Positions 1-8,960 of a stretch of 10,065 bases of DNA are shown in pieces. The stretch is from contig CAJJDN010000238.1 in assembly GCA_905182985.1 (NCBI GenBank), positions 2,061 through 12,125 of the forward strand. The letters run 5' to 3'. The DNA is from Paramecium sonneborni. Taxonomy: Eukaryota; Ciliophora; Oligohymenophorea; Peniculida; Parameciidae. Under the pieces are notes generated by a model, which worked only from the letters and a program-made list of their open reading frames with translations, was not told the DNA's origin and made no database searches. The position numbers and the translations under genes are program-made. How positions within the stretch are numbered: the first letter of the stretch is position 1; each line of letters opens with the position of its first letter.

Positions 1-545
1 AAAATATATAACTTGACATTAGTTTTCAAAAATTGAAGAATTATAACTAATAAATAAATTTAAAATAGTTGGTTTAACTTATTAAATACCCAATTGAAGA
101 CAATAAATAAAATGAATTTTGATTTTTGATAATGTATATGAAACATTTTATAATTTGCATAATAAAATTGATCTTTTTGAATTAAGGTTATTATTAATAC
201 AATTTTTTTATTAAACAAAAGGAACATTTCAGTTTTCTAATTTTCTTATTAAGGGATAATGAATTCCAACATTATCATCAAAATTCTCTATAAATAAATT
301 TTAAAAAGTTTTAAAATTATGTGTGTCTAAAATGAGTAAATGAAGTCAGAAAATAAGTACGAGCGGGATATGATATTCATGATGTTTTACATATTTGTCT
401 TTTATATTCAATTATCAGATATTTTTATATCTATGAAAATGATTGAACTAATATCACATATTAAAAACTATATTTAAGATGCTAACAATACAATCTTAAG
501 GTTAACTTATCGTTTGACATGCCTATAGCTGTTGTTATTATTTAA
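1..545. other. Gene-free AT-rich stretch
   Basis: I recognise no gene, RNA or repeat unit here. Several frames stay open for tens of codons on both strands, but that is expected when TGA is the only stop in very AT-rich DNA. The translations show no recognisable motif or sustained amino-acid pattern. One + strand frame runs open from about 433 into the cysteine-rich relic that follows, but its first part does not look protein-like. Confidence 0.5.
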
Positions 546-549
546 ATTG

Positions 550-960
550 CAGCATAGAAATAATTAAGAAATCATTGGAGAACCTGATTATGATGCCTTA
601 GAATGTAGAATAGTTAAATTAAATCCACCTGAATGTAATATAGAGATACGTAAAATAAATTTAGTAGTGTTACTTATGATGAGAGAAATAAATGTGATTA
701 TCATTTAATTGTTGTAAAATTAAGATTTTTAACACACTTAGGATTCTTTTACAAATTATATATGTAATGTGAAGGTTGTGAAAACTTCTAGGATTGCATT
801 ACTTTTGAAAATGAAGGACGTTAATAAAGACCTTAAAAATGTGATGGTTATGTTGCTGAAGATGATTACTATAGTACCTATATTATCTCTACAAATACCC
901 CATACATAGTTTCTTTCTAATTCAAAAAGTTAATGTCCTAAATAACTAAAATTTAATAGT
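550..960 (+). pseudogene. Cysteine-rich gene relic, two frames
   Basis: Two adjacent + strand pieces read like one broken protein. The first, 550-655, contains Glu-Pro-Asp-Tyr-Asp-Ala-Leu-Glu-Cys followed by a second Cys. The second, about 663-960 in another frame, has Cys-Glu-Gly-Cys, an Asp-Cys and a Lys-Cys-Asp-Gly-Tyr cluster (768-850), then an acidic, Tyr-rich stretch. Glutamines in both are written TAA or TAG, as in the intact neighbour. The two frames meet near 650-663, implying a small indel. Clustered Cys with Gly suggests an extracellular, disulfide-rich domain, but I cannot name the family. No start, signal peptide or stop can be assigned. The alternative is a chance open frame, although the density of Cys, Gly and Asp is unusual for random AT-rich DNA. 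Confidence 0.4.
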
Positions 961-2117
961 CTTGTACACAATCAACATTTTAAGGAATTATCAAAATTCA
1001 GATCTACAGATTCAAATTTTAGAAGGTTCATCATAACTATAAATGATTGATGAAGAATTCAGATTCACTAAGAAGAAATTTAATTAAGTGGACTTAAAAC
1101 CTTAATTTAAGAAACAGCATTCTCTTACTTAGGAACAACGGTTAATCCATCTTGTTCAGTTCTACCTGTAATACTGTGTTAGGAACAAATTGTTTTTTAT
1201 CTGGAAACATTCTTTCAATGTATTTTGACAATATTAACCTTCACTTCACTATTAAGTGCCTTCAGCTAACGATATGTCTTAATAATACTATTTACTAATT
1301 GTAAATAATACATCTATAAATTAGTGCTATTCAATTTTATTAATCTTCAAATATCTTTTGAGAGATTGTTTATTCTATCTAGTTATAATTTTCATTAGCA
1401 ATTTAATAACATCAATCTTGTCTAAGTGATAAACAATAATTTATTGAAATATTTCTTTTCCATTGTGATGACTTTTATTTGATGATAAGCTATTACTGGA
1501 TTAATTTATTTTTCAGTCTTAATATGAGTACTAACTGCTTGATTGTTAACTCGGGGTAGTTCAGCTCTTTATGTTGAAAAGGCATTATTTTTTAAATTTG
1601 TTCTTTATTCCTTACTTTTTAACCTAGAGAAAATAACTAATTAAATGAATAATAAAGTTAAGTTAAAAATAATATTGACCAAAATTTTGGATGGAAAAAT
1701 CAACAATATCTATTTATTACTCATTCACCTTAATTACTATTTATATACTTGCTTATCTTAAATGCTTCAGTGTATATAAGAGATAAAAATCTCTTTCAAT
1801 ATTATTCTAATAACATCATATGAGAATTAAAACCTAAACAATTTCATTAAAAAGATATTAACATAAAGATAAATATCAATTCTATTAATTAATAAAATAT
1901 ATTTGAATAAATTAAATTATCTTATTTAAGTTATATTTTGAGCACATTAACTATTAGCCTTGGAAATGGTTAGCTTATAAAAAGGAACTTTAATTTCATA
2001 ATATGCTTATGCAAATATTTTTTTTATTGTAAGAAATAAATATTGAATTTTATTAATTATTGAGTTTCCGGTTTTAAAATCCATAAATTTTTTCAACTTA
2101 AATTTTTTTTTTCTTTT
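961..2117. other. AT-rich stretch with no assignable gene
   Basis: No gene can be supported. A + strand frame is open from an ATG at 1050 to a TGA at 1575, about 175 codons. It includes a small Cys/Gly-bearing patch around 1131-1230, so it may be another scrap of the cysteine-rich relic upstream. Most of the frame is Ile/Asn/Leu/Gln-rich and looks random. A long T run at 2102-2117 closes the stretch. Confidence 0.4.
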
Positions 2118-2362
2118 AGTAAAAAATTTGTTAAATTGGCGTTAACTCGTTTAATAACATGTAGATCTCTCAATTCACAACAAAATGATTTGAAGGAGAT
2201 GCATACTAATTTATATACGTTGAAATTTTATAATTTAGCAAAGACTATATTTCTTGATTTGGTAATCGGTCGTTGAATGCTACTGAAGATTAAAATTTGA
2301 AATTCTTTGCTTTTAAAATAATTGTATTCAAAAATTATAAATTAGTGGGCCAATTCAATTGA
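2118..2362 (+). pseudogene. Gene relic of unknown family, two frames
   Basis: From 2118 one + strand frame gives a balanced protein-like sequence (for example Lys-Leu-Ala-Leu-Thr-Arg-Leu-Ile-Thr-Cys-Arg, then Glu-Met-His-Thr-Asn-Leu-Tyr) until a TGA at 2274. From 2276 a different frame continues with Asn-Ala-Thr-Glu-Asp-Gln-Asn-Leu-Lys-Phe-Phe and ends at a TGA at 2360. Such a switch at a premature stop fits a frameshifted pseudogene. I recognise no domain. The absence of a start and the short length argue against a functional gene. Confidence 0.35.
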
Positions 2363-2400
2363 ATAAAATTATTTTTATTAATAATTACAATAAAAAAAAT

Positions 2401-2470
2401 AAAAGAAGACTTGGAAAAAAGAAGAACAAGGCACCCAGCCTCGAAATTGAGGGGAAAATTATACCATTCA
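2401..2470 (+). pseudogene. Short basic coding-like scrap
   Basis: A local rise in G+C coincides with a + strand frame reading Lys-Arg-Arg-Leu-Gly-Lys-Lys-Lys-Asn-Lys-Ala-Pro-Ser-Leu-Glu-Ile-Glu-Gly, then an ATT/TAT microsatellite around 2470-2486. The composition is more protein-like than the surroundings. There is no ATG, and the frame becomes low-complexity after 2470. It may be an exon scrap of the same relic as 2118-2362, or it may be chance. Confidence 0.22.
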
Positions 2471-2486
2471 ATTATTATTATTATTA

Positions 2487-3022
2487 AAATTTGGTCTTGC
2501 CAAAATAAACCTAATAGAAATTAAGAATGATATAATTAAGTTAATTATTTTGCTATTAAGGATTTCTATCTCAGATACATACACATATTTGAGTCAATAA
2601 AATTAAATATATGATTTAAAATTTTTTAGGTTTCTTTGCTTAAATTTTTGTATATTTTTACATATTTATAAAATTCAAAAAATAAAAAATATAAAAATAA
2701 TTATAATAGTTATTGATTGATATTTTTCAATTTTTATATCAATACAGTTGGTCTTTCTGTGTTGATAATCTCTTAACGCGATTACTGTGATTAAGTTTAT
2801 TAAAAGAATTCTTCCTTCAAATATATTATTCTTCATCTATTTTTTAAGTATCAGATTCGATTGGTAACTTTTTGGATTATGTGTGTCTTTTGAGGGATGG
2901 GAAAGTTTGGAAATCTAAGCCCTTAATATTATTGTCAAAATATTGGCTTCGTATTATTATTACTATTTTATTATTAATTAATAAATTTATTAATATTTAT
3001 TTATTTTAAGATTTAACAACTA
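2487..3022. other. AT-rich region upstream of the WD40 gene
   Basis: This is the 5' flank of the intact gene. The last 80 bases are nearly pure A/T with ATT/TTA repeats, as expected for a ciliate intergenic promoter region, but no defined element can be named. Around 2750-2950 both strands give short protein-like readings (+ strand around Arg-Asp-Gly-Lys-Val-Trp; - strand about 43 codons from 2948 to a TGA at 2819-2817). Neither can be assigned. Confidence 0.4.
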
Positions 3023-4591
3023 ATGATAGAAGTAACAAAATTATTGAATTGCAGATAAAACCATAATCAGCCAATACTCATGGTTGTATTTGATAAAAAG
3101 CTAAAAGGATAAGAATGTCTTTTGTGTAATATTTGTATGGAAACATTTGAAAGTGATAGTAAAATGATTGGATTCAAAAAAGTACTTTAAATGATTGAAG
3201 ACAATTAAAAAAATACTGTAGACAATATCTAAAAACTCATTTAAGTTGATTTAGATTTAATTGAATTATTCTAGAGTGAAATACATAAAATAAAATAAAG
3301 TCTCATTAATTTATTGGATTAATTAATATTTAATTCTGTAGATTGGATCAAAAGTCTTAATCAGATTGTAAAACTTAATTCATAATATAATTTCTATGAT
3401 GAATTAGAATTATTAATTAATAATACATCCAAAGAAGAATAAATAAGAGAATCAATTAAAGTACTTGCTAATTCATATTATTCTAAAATTAATTTGAACT
3501 TATCTAATCTTAAGAACTTAAAATTATATTCATAATGTGATAAATACTTATAAAATTGGAATTCATCTCATCATTTTAAAATGATTGATAATTCACTTGA
3601 ATAAGTAGATCCAAATTATACAATTAAACTTATTGATGATTCAATTAAGTAATCAAATGATTGTTTGGCAATTTCTTTTAATTTATCTGGATCCATTATG
3701 ATATCTGCTTCTAAATAAGATATTAAGGTATGGGCTTTTGCTTAAGGAAAATTAAAAGAAATTACTACACTTAAAGGAGATACTAAAAATATCTTTTGTT
3801 TATTATTTAGTCAGAAAAGCAATAGTTTTGTATCAGCTAGTAGTGATTATTCAATTCGATGTTGGAAATAAATAAATGAAAAAGATTGGAAGAATTCTTA
3901 ATCCTATTAAAAACATACTAATTACATATAATGTTTAATCTTAAATTAATCTGAAAAAGAACTTGTTTCTGGTGGAGCTGATAATTCAATTAAAATTTGG
4001 TAAATTGATTTTAATAAGAATGAATTAACTTATCTTTACTCATTAGAAAAACATACAAATTCAGTTTTTAGTTTATGTCTTAATTAATCAGAAAATATCT
4101 TGGTTTCTTGCGGATATGATAATTAAATAATAATATGGAATAAAGATAATAAATAGAAATGGTAATTTGAGTATGTAGTTACATAAACAATTAAAGAATA
4201 AGGACGCAGATTGTGTTTTATTAATGATAATTAATTTATTTGGGTGACAGGGAATTAAATAGGCAAAGATTGCATTAGCATGTTTGAATTAAAAGATGGA
4301 AAATATCAAGAAAATTTAGATAAACAAGTTAAATTAATTAAAAATGATTCAGATTATGATTATACCTTATATCCTATCTTTTATAACAAAGAAAAACGTT
4401 TAGTAATTGTTAGATACAAATGCCATGTCTATTTAATTAAAATATCAAATAATGGCTAATTATAAATAATTACATCGATAAAATATGAATCAAATTCTAT
4501 TTAAGGAGCATTAAGTAATGATGGAAGATATCTAGTTAATTGGAGTAAATCTGGACAGAAATATGATATCTATGAAATATTTATCAATTGA
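3023..4591 (+). CDS. WD40-repeat protein, Paramecium multigene-family type
   Basis: This intact gene encodes 522 residues, read with TAA/TAG as Gln and ending at TGA 4589-4591. The ATG at 3023 opens Met-Ile-Glu, and conserved-looking sequence starts at once. Residues 10-38 hold Cys-x3-His and Cys-x2-Cys, a possible B-box-like Zn site, followed by Met-Glu-Thr-Phe-Glu-Ser and Gly-Phe-Lys-Lys-Val. Residues about 50-200 are Gln/Glu/Lys/Ile/Leu-rich and probably helical or coiled coil. Four clear WD repeats end near residues 236 (Ile-Lys-Val-Trp), 281 (Ser-Ile-Arg-Cys-Trp), 326 (Ser-Ile-Lys-Ile-Trp) and 372 (Gln-Ile-Ile-Ile-Trp). Weaker blades follow to the C-terminus, so a seven-bladed propeller is likely. 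I see no intron, signal peptide or membrane segment. The protein probably works as a cytoplasmic scaffold for protein contacts; its partner is unknown. Family resemblance is from memory, not a search. Confidence 0.93.
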
Positions 4592-4645
4592 ATATTAAAA
4601 GTTGATCATAGTTATATTTATTATTAATAATAATAATAATAAAAT
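4592..4645. other. Short spacer / 3' region with (TAA)n
   Basis: Only 54 bases separate the WD40 stop from the next ATG. They are almost all A/T and include the likely 3' untranslated region of the WD40 transcript. No polyadenylation signal can be told from the background. Confidence 0.5.
4625..4642 (+). repeat. (TAA)6 microsatellite
   Basis: There are six uninterrupted TAA copies, immediately left of the GC-rich island. In this code TAA is Gln, but the tract is outside any supported frame. It may mark a slippage-prone or junction site. Confidence 0.85.
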
Positions 4646-5422
4646 ATGAGCCTTTTTTCTGGTTCTTCTCTTTTTACCAAAGGCACTGATTCACAAACTA
4701 TATCTTTCCTTGATTAGAATCTGAATAGTTCTCAATAATGGAAGGTCCAAGATAAGGATGGAGTGAATCAAACTAAGGTTCACTTACTTTTTCCCTGGCT
4801 GCCTAAAGTTCTGCTGTCTTATCTGGTTAGTCTTTGTTCATCCAGTACTTAGGGGCCTAAACCCACCTCATCTTATTTCATTCTCAATTCCTAAAATAAA
4901 GCTGGGAGGATGGTCAGTGTCCATTAGCCAATCGACACCCTAGAGTTATGGGATACTTATGCTCATACTTCACCCATATATCTACCTTTATTCCAGACAG
5001 ATCAAGAGACTCGCTCCTGCCCTCAGTCTTGGCTCTGTTACATTAGAATCCGACGAATTTCGACAACTGACGTCACATATAAAACTACAAGATCTGGGGT
5101 CAAAGAGCACTGGGAGGACCTTTGGATGACTACTGCATCTCTTCCCAAGATACCTTAGGCTCTCGACTTAGTAAAAACTCATCAAGAGAACTTTTTCAAA
5201 AATTATACCAAGTTAATTAAATTTTTTCTATATTTATTTTATAAAAATATCTAGAAACTAAAAAATTTTTATTTAATTTTAATTTGGTTACTTTATAGTT
5301 CATAGTTTATTAGCTTGTAGACAAAATAAATAATTTTTGACTATTAGAAGGAGTCTAAAAGAAGTAAACTCAAAAACAATATTAAAATTATATAAATAAT
5401 TTAAGCAATCAAAAGAAAACTG
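4646..5422 (+). pseudogene. GC-rich broken gene with long open frame
   Basis: An ATG at 4646 opens a 258-codon frame to a TGA at 5420, crossing several TAA/TAG codons. It begins Met-Ser-Leu-Phe-Ser-Gly-Ser-Ser-Leu-Phe-Thr-Lys-Gly. Base content is about 40-50% G+C from 4646 to about 5215, then falls abruptly, so the last 70 codons are probably fortuitous. A/T-ending codons, usual here, favour this frame only to about 4740. They then favour the frame two bases ahead (Gly-Ser-Leu-Thr-Phe-Ser-Leu-Ala-Ala-Gln-Ser-Ser), another frame around 5018-5100 (Val-Thr-Leu-Glu-Ser-Asp-Glu-Phe-Arg-Gln) and this one again at 5105-5215. I infer a frameshifted gene. Recurrent Ser-Leu-Phe is faintly nucleoporin-like, but that is too weak to assign. 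A true GC-rich gene, or inserted mitochondrial or foreign DNA, remains possible. Confidence 0.4.
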
Positions 5423-5962
5423 AAGGCAATAATCATCATTAGATTATTTAAATTAGCATTAAAGCTACTGTATAATAAATAGTTTTTTAGAAGGGTTCAA
5501 CCAAAAAGGCTTCTTTTCTTAGCCTTTAATTATTTTATTATTTTGGAAGTATAATTCAATTTTTAAACAAGATAGTGTTTAGAAATTACAAAACCTTTAT
5601 CTTAATAAGCTGACATTAATAATCAACTTTATTAGATCTATTTACCATTCAAAACCAGAATTTACGAATTTGATTAATTTCCACTATAGTATTATCTTGA
5701 TATTTCAAATTTGGGAGGAAGTGAACACCTAATTAGCATAAATTTCAAAGTCAAAGTAAAAACTATCTTGATCACTGTGGTACATTCTCCTTACGTCAAA
5801 TTCTTTCCTAAAAGACAACTTTATTCGTTAATGTATAACTACCCCTAAAGTATCTATCGATTTCCAAACATCAAAAACTTGATTGAGTTTATGGAGTATC
5901 TTATTTTTGAGCTATATTCTTTATACATAATTACTTAAGAACTCAGAATAAGATTATATTGA
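5419..5962 (+). pseudogene. Decayed gene, segment 1
   Basis: The first frame (5419 to about 5560) gives sequence including Gln-Lys-Gly-Ser-Thr-Lys-Lys-Ala-Ser. A second frame takes over by 5585 and is convincingly coding-like to the TGA at 5960. It includes Arg-Ile-Tyr-Glu-Phe-Asp-Gln-Phe-Pro, Asp-Ile-Ser-Asn-Leu-Gly-Gly-Ser-Glu and Val-His-Ser-Pro-Tyr-Val-Lys-Phe-Phe-Pro. The mix of Gly, Pro, Asp and aromatic residues differs from the Asn/Ile/Lys noise of random AT-rich frames. Strand-like alternation suggests a beta-sandwich or similar extracellular module; this is inference. Confidence 0.5.
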
Positions 5963-6249
5963 AGGATAATAATTAAGAAATATAAATAAATAAATTGTTG
6001 ATTTTTTTTAATTAATTACATTAATTACGATTTAAAGATCCGAATCCGGTGCTACACCACAATAAATGTTGGAATCTATAGATAAATTTCAAGTTATAAG
6101 TTGTAAGTATAAAATAATGATAAAAGATTTTCAATTATAAAGAAAAATTGAGATAACTCAATAAGAAGATATATATTAAAGCATGGATTTTTCCTCAGCT
6201 GAAATACTCATGAAATTTAAATAATATAAATATATATATAAATAAAAAT
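5963..6249. other. AT-rich gap inside the decayed gene
   Basis: No convincing coding frame crosses this interval. It contains poly-T, a (TA)n run near 6229-6241 and a small perfect hairpin, GGTG-CTA-CACC, at 6049-6059 in an otherwise AT-rich context. It may be eroded coding sequence, an insertion or the boundary between two relics. Confidence 0.35.
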
Positions 6250-7470
6250 AATGGCAATATGCTTGACCAAACAATTAAAGATGAATATGAAATTCTTTTA
6301 AGATCATTTATACCCTTTTTTTTGCCTGTTAAAATGTTTAATAAACCAAGTTAAAACGTTCACAATGATTGTTCTCATCTATACTTAATACATAAAATCA
6401 TCACTGTTGAAACAAGTCGAAGTGCTATTTATTTTGATTTTCCAAAATTAATTGTAACACAATCGAAGAATTTGGTAATAATATAAATAAAATATTATTA
6501 TTCTTCTTGTAGTTCTTGATTAATTCATAAAGCATATTAAAATGATTTTTTAATATCTATATTTAGGATCAGATCAAATTCAAATTAATATGTGAATTCT
6601 AATCATGTTATTAATTTTATAATAATAATCTTCACCTTACTTGTTTCTTGTTTATGCTTGAGAGAGAGGATTTCAATTCTCCTAAACAGGATAAATCTAA
6701 AATTCTTTTTGAAAACTAATATATTATAAAGCATATTTAATTATTTATAAACCATTAAAAAAATTTTTAAATAAGCATTTAATAATTATTGTATTTTATC
6801 ATCATCGAATTTATATTCAATTTGAATTAATTAAATATTTATGGATGATTATCGTATTTTGTTTTATGGAAGTTTATCAGGTTGTCTATCTGAAGTTGGA
6901 GGAAATTTATCAAATTTTTGGAGTTATATAGGACATTATCATTCGGCTAATCCATTTTTATGTTCAAGAGGAATATTCCATGATTGGGATTAGAAAAAAA
7001 GGTAATAAATTAAATTTTACAGAGATTTCTTCAATAGAGTTTAATCAATGATTTATATTCCAAAAGATTATTAAAGAAATTGCAAAATGATGTTAAATGG
7101 AACTCTATAGCCTGGGGCTTAAGGTTTTATATAAAAGAAAACCTTAATATAAAAATCAAGAAAGAAAGTTCAAATTTCAATTAATCTTTCAGGTATTTAA
7201 AATATAAATAGAATTAATTTTTATATTCTTTCGTGTTCGGAAGCATTGCACAACTTTTCTGCTCATCCTTATTTCAAATAAGGAACTTATTTAAAAGTGA
7301 ATAATTTTTTAGTTTCCAAAGTTTCTCCATCAGATTGATATAATTTGGAGCACTATTTGGGTAAAATTATCTTCTAATTTAATAAGAACATATGACATGG
7401 TTAAAATTATAATGAAAAACAAGGAACAATAAAAATTTTTTATAATTTAAACCTATCTTGCAGCTTAATT
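6250..7470 (+). pseudogene. Decayed gene, segment 2
   Basis: Three pieces follow one another. The first (6250-6516, ATG at 6259) includes Ile-Thr-Val-Glu-Thr-Ser-Arg-Ser-Ala-Ile-Tyr-Phe-Asp-Phe-Pro and stops at TGA 6517. The second (about 6639-6840, another frame) includes Leu-Glu-Arg-Glu-Asp-Phe-Asn-Ser-Pro-Lys-Gln-Asp. The third (6841-7460, first frame again) starts at an ATG and is open for 165 codons to TGA 7336-7338. It includes Gly-Ser-Leu-Ser-Gly-Cys-Leu-Ser-Glu-Val-Gly-Gly-Asn-Leu and continues coding-like past that stop. Annotated alone, 6841-7338 would be a 165-residue hypothetical protein. Continuation on both sides makes a pseudogene more likely. Confidence 0.5.
7119..7147. repeat. 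Perfect 10-bp inverted repeat
   Basis: TTAAGGTTTT at 7119-7128 pairs perfectly with AAAACCTTAA at 7138-7147 across a 9-base loop. It lies within segment 2 of the decayed gene and has no T-run context suggesting a terminator. It is probably incidental in AT-rich DNA. Confidence 0.6.
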
Positions 7471-7770
7471 TTCAAGTCTAATTGCCTGCTTTACAGATTC
7501 ATTGTTTTATTTTTTTATTAACAAATCCTCAAGATTTTATTTTTTTTATGGAGAACGTATTTTGGTTTCAAAAAATGGCTTAGCTCTATTTCTTTTTGAT
7601 TAGCTTTCTTCAAAAGATGGGATAGCATGAATTAATTTTTTAATCATAAAATTTAATACAATTTTTATATTGCTCTAGTTGAAAAATAAAGAAAACAATA
7701 GATCCACAGTTAGACAAGAAACAAAGATTCTTGTGTAATTAATGCATCTAATATTTTGCAGAACTTTAAA

Positions 7771-7794
7771 ACTTTCTTAATTAAATAAGAAAGT
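7771..7794. repeat. 9-bp inverted repeat
   Basis: ACTTTCTTA at 7771-7779 pairs with TAAGAAAGT at 7786-7794 across a 6-base loop, inside segment 3 of the decayed gene. No function is apparent. Confidence 0.5.
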
Positions 7795-8360
7795 CTTACA
7801 AAAAGAATTAGCCTCCATTTTTGTAAAATGTTAAATAGATATTAATAAAAACGAATAAGTTTAGGAGATCTTCATTCTCTCTTCAAATGTGTCCTAAAAA
7901 TAATCATATTCGCGAATCCTATCGTACTCAATTAAGTCTTGTTCACTTTAACATTTCTATCAATTAACAAGAAAGCTTCAATCCTAAATGGGAAGTTAGT
8001 TATTTTCTTTTTTTATCGTCAAAAGAATTGAATGAAAAAAATTCTAATCTTCTTAACTAAACATTACAGGAGAAAATCCAGATTCAGATTTTATGTAATT
8101 ATATAATAAATCTGATGAAGTATTACATATATTCATTTTTAGTTAAAACATCTATTTCCTTTAATTTGAAAAAAGCTTCATTTCTATTATTACAAATAAT
8201 TTATTTTAGAAAATGAAATATATTTTTTATAATTTGTGATCTAATTTCCCAACGCTGTCTGGACAAGGTTTAGCAGTTTAAATATGATTATAATTCTAAA
8301 GCGTGAATTCCTTATGCCTATATAAGATCAAATAAACTTTTTTAAAATCCTAGAAATGAA

Positions 8361-8385
8361 TGGAATTCCTTTCTTAAGAATTCCA
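8361..8385. repeat. 8-bp inverted repeat
   Basis: TGGAATTC at 8361-8368 pairs with GAATTCCA at 8378-8385 across a 9-base loop, immediately after the in-frame TGA at 8357. It is probably incidental. Confidence 0.5.
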
Positions 8386-8654
8386 AATAATTTAAAATTA
8401 CATATTTGAATTGCAGGCCTAGATTTCTTTATAAATTATAAAAGTAGAAAATCAAACATTAGAAATTGATTGTCAAAAATTTGATATGATTACAGAAGAA
8501 AAATATTAATTATTATAATTAAAAATTGAAAGTGGATTAAAAACGTAATTTTTTACTCTTATTATTAAAGACATCCTAATTAAATAGGTTCGAATAATTA
8601 AAGTTCCATATCAAATATGTTTATAGCCTTTTTAATATGAATTAGAAAAATTTT

Positions 8655-8960
8655 GTTGAAAATTAATAAGAATTAGATGATCAAAAATTTTATATGAAAT
8701 TGACATTTAGAAAACAGTCATGATTATTTTCCTTGTTTCCATATAAATTATTATTAAACATAAAAAATACATAAATATCATTTAAAAATAGATCATTTAT
8801 TTAGAGATAATATCCATTTGCTCATTTAGTATTAGTTTTTATAAAAAATAATTATTGTCTAAATAGTATAAATATGACCCGTTAATAAATTTTTCATATT
8901 CAATCAAATAAAAAATTGTCAGATATTCAATATTTAAATTATATGGATCAGAAAAAGAGT
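8655..8960 (+). pseudogene. Decayed gene, segment 4
   Basis: After a one-base-type shift near 8650 the coding signal moves to another frame. It includes Glu-Leu-Asp-Asp-Gln-Lys-Phe-Tyr-Met-Lys-Leu-Thr-Phe-Arg, a TGA at 8721, then Tyr-Pro-Phe-Ala-His-Leu-Val-Leu-Val-Phe and Asp-Ile-Gln-Tyr-Leu-Asn-Tyr-Met-Asp-Gln. It ends at TGA 8961 just after the next frame has taken over near 8940. Each switch is explained by a small indel with no visible inserted sequence. Confidence 0.5.

Larger units (their letters stand above)
7457..8659 (+). pseudogene. Decayed gene, segment 3
   Basis: A single frame remains readable for about 400 codons despite TGA at 7628, 8033, 8237, 8285 and 8357. It includes Tyr-Gly-Glu-Arg-Ile-Leu-Val-Ser-Lys-Asn-Gly-Leu-Ala near 7547, Thr-Gly-Glu-Asn-Pro-Asp-Ser-Asp-Phe near 8066, Phe-Pro-Thr-Leu-Ser-Gly-Gln-Gly-Leu-Ala-Val-Gln around 8246, and Lys-Val-Pro-Tyr-Gln-Ile-Cys-Leu-Gln-Pro-Phe near 8605. 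Sense resumes in the same frame after each TGA, which favours point substitutions over indels. Around 7850-8035 other frames also look plausible, so the path is least certain there. A frame change occurs near 8650. Confidence 0.55.

Noticed and set aside
433..1050. Long + strand open frame of about 206 codons from ATG 433 to TGA 1048
   Set aside because: With a single stop codon and high A+T such lengths occur by chance. Only the part at 550-655 looks protein-like, and the better signal then moves to another frame.
1050..1577. Open + strand frame of about 175 codons
   Set aside because: Apart from a small Cys/Gly patch its composition is random-looking, and no motif or homologous neighbour supports it.
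2750..2948. Minus-strand hydrophilic reading that resembles a protein end
   Set aside because: It has no start codon, reaches a TGA after about 43 codons, and the opposite strand looks equally coding-like in the same interval.
4650..5215. Intact mitochondrial-code gene in the GC-rich island
   Set aside because: The hydrophobic frame has a TAG near 4941 and no family match I can name. T-rich DNA gives hydrophobic translations easily. Kept only as a test under findings.
6029..6062. tRNA-like 3' end: a CGAATCC-type motif followed by GGTGCTACACCA
   Set aside because: No matching acceptor strand, D-arm or anticodon arm lies upstream or on the other strand, the T-stem does not pair, and nuclear tRNA genes do not encode CCA. 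It is only a small hairpin.
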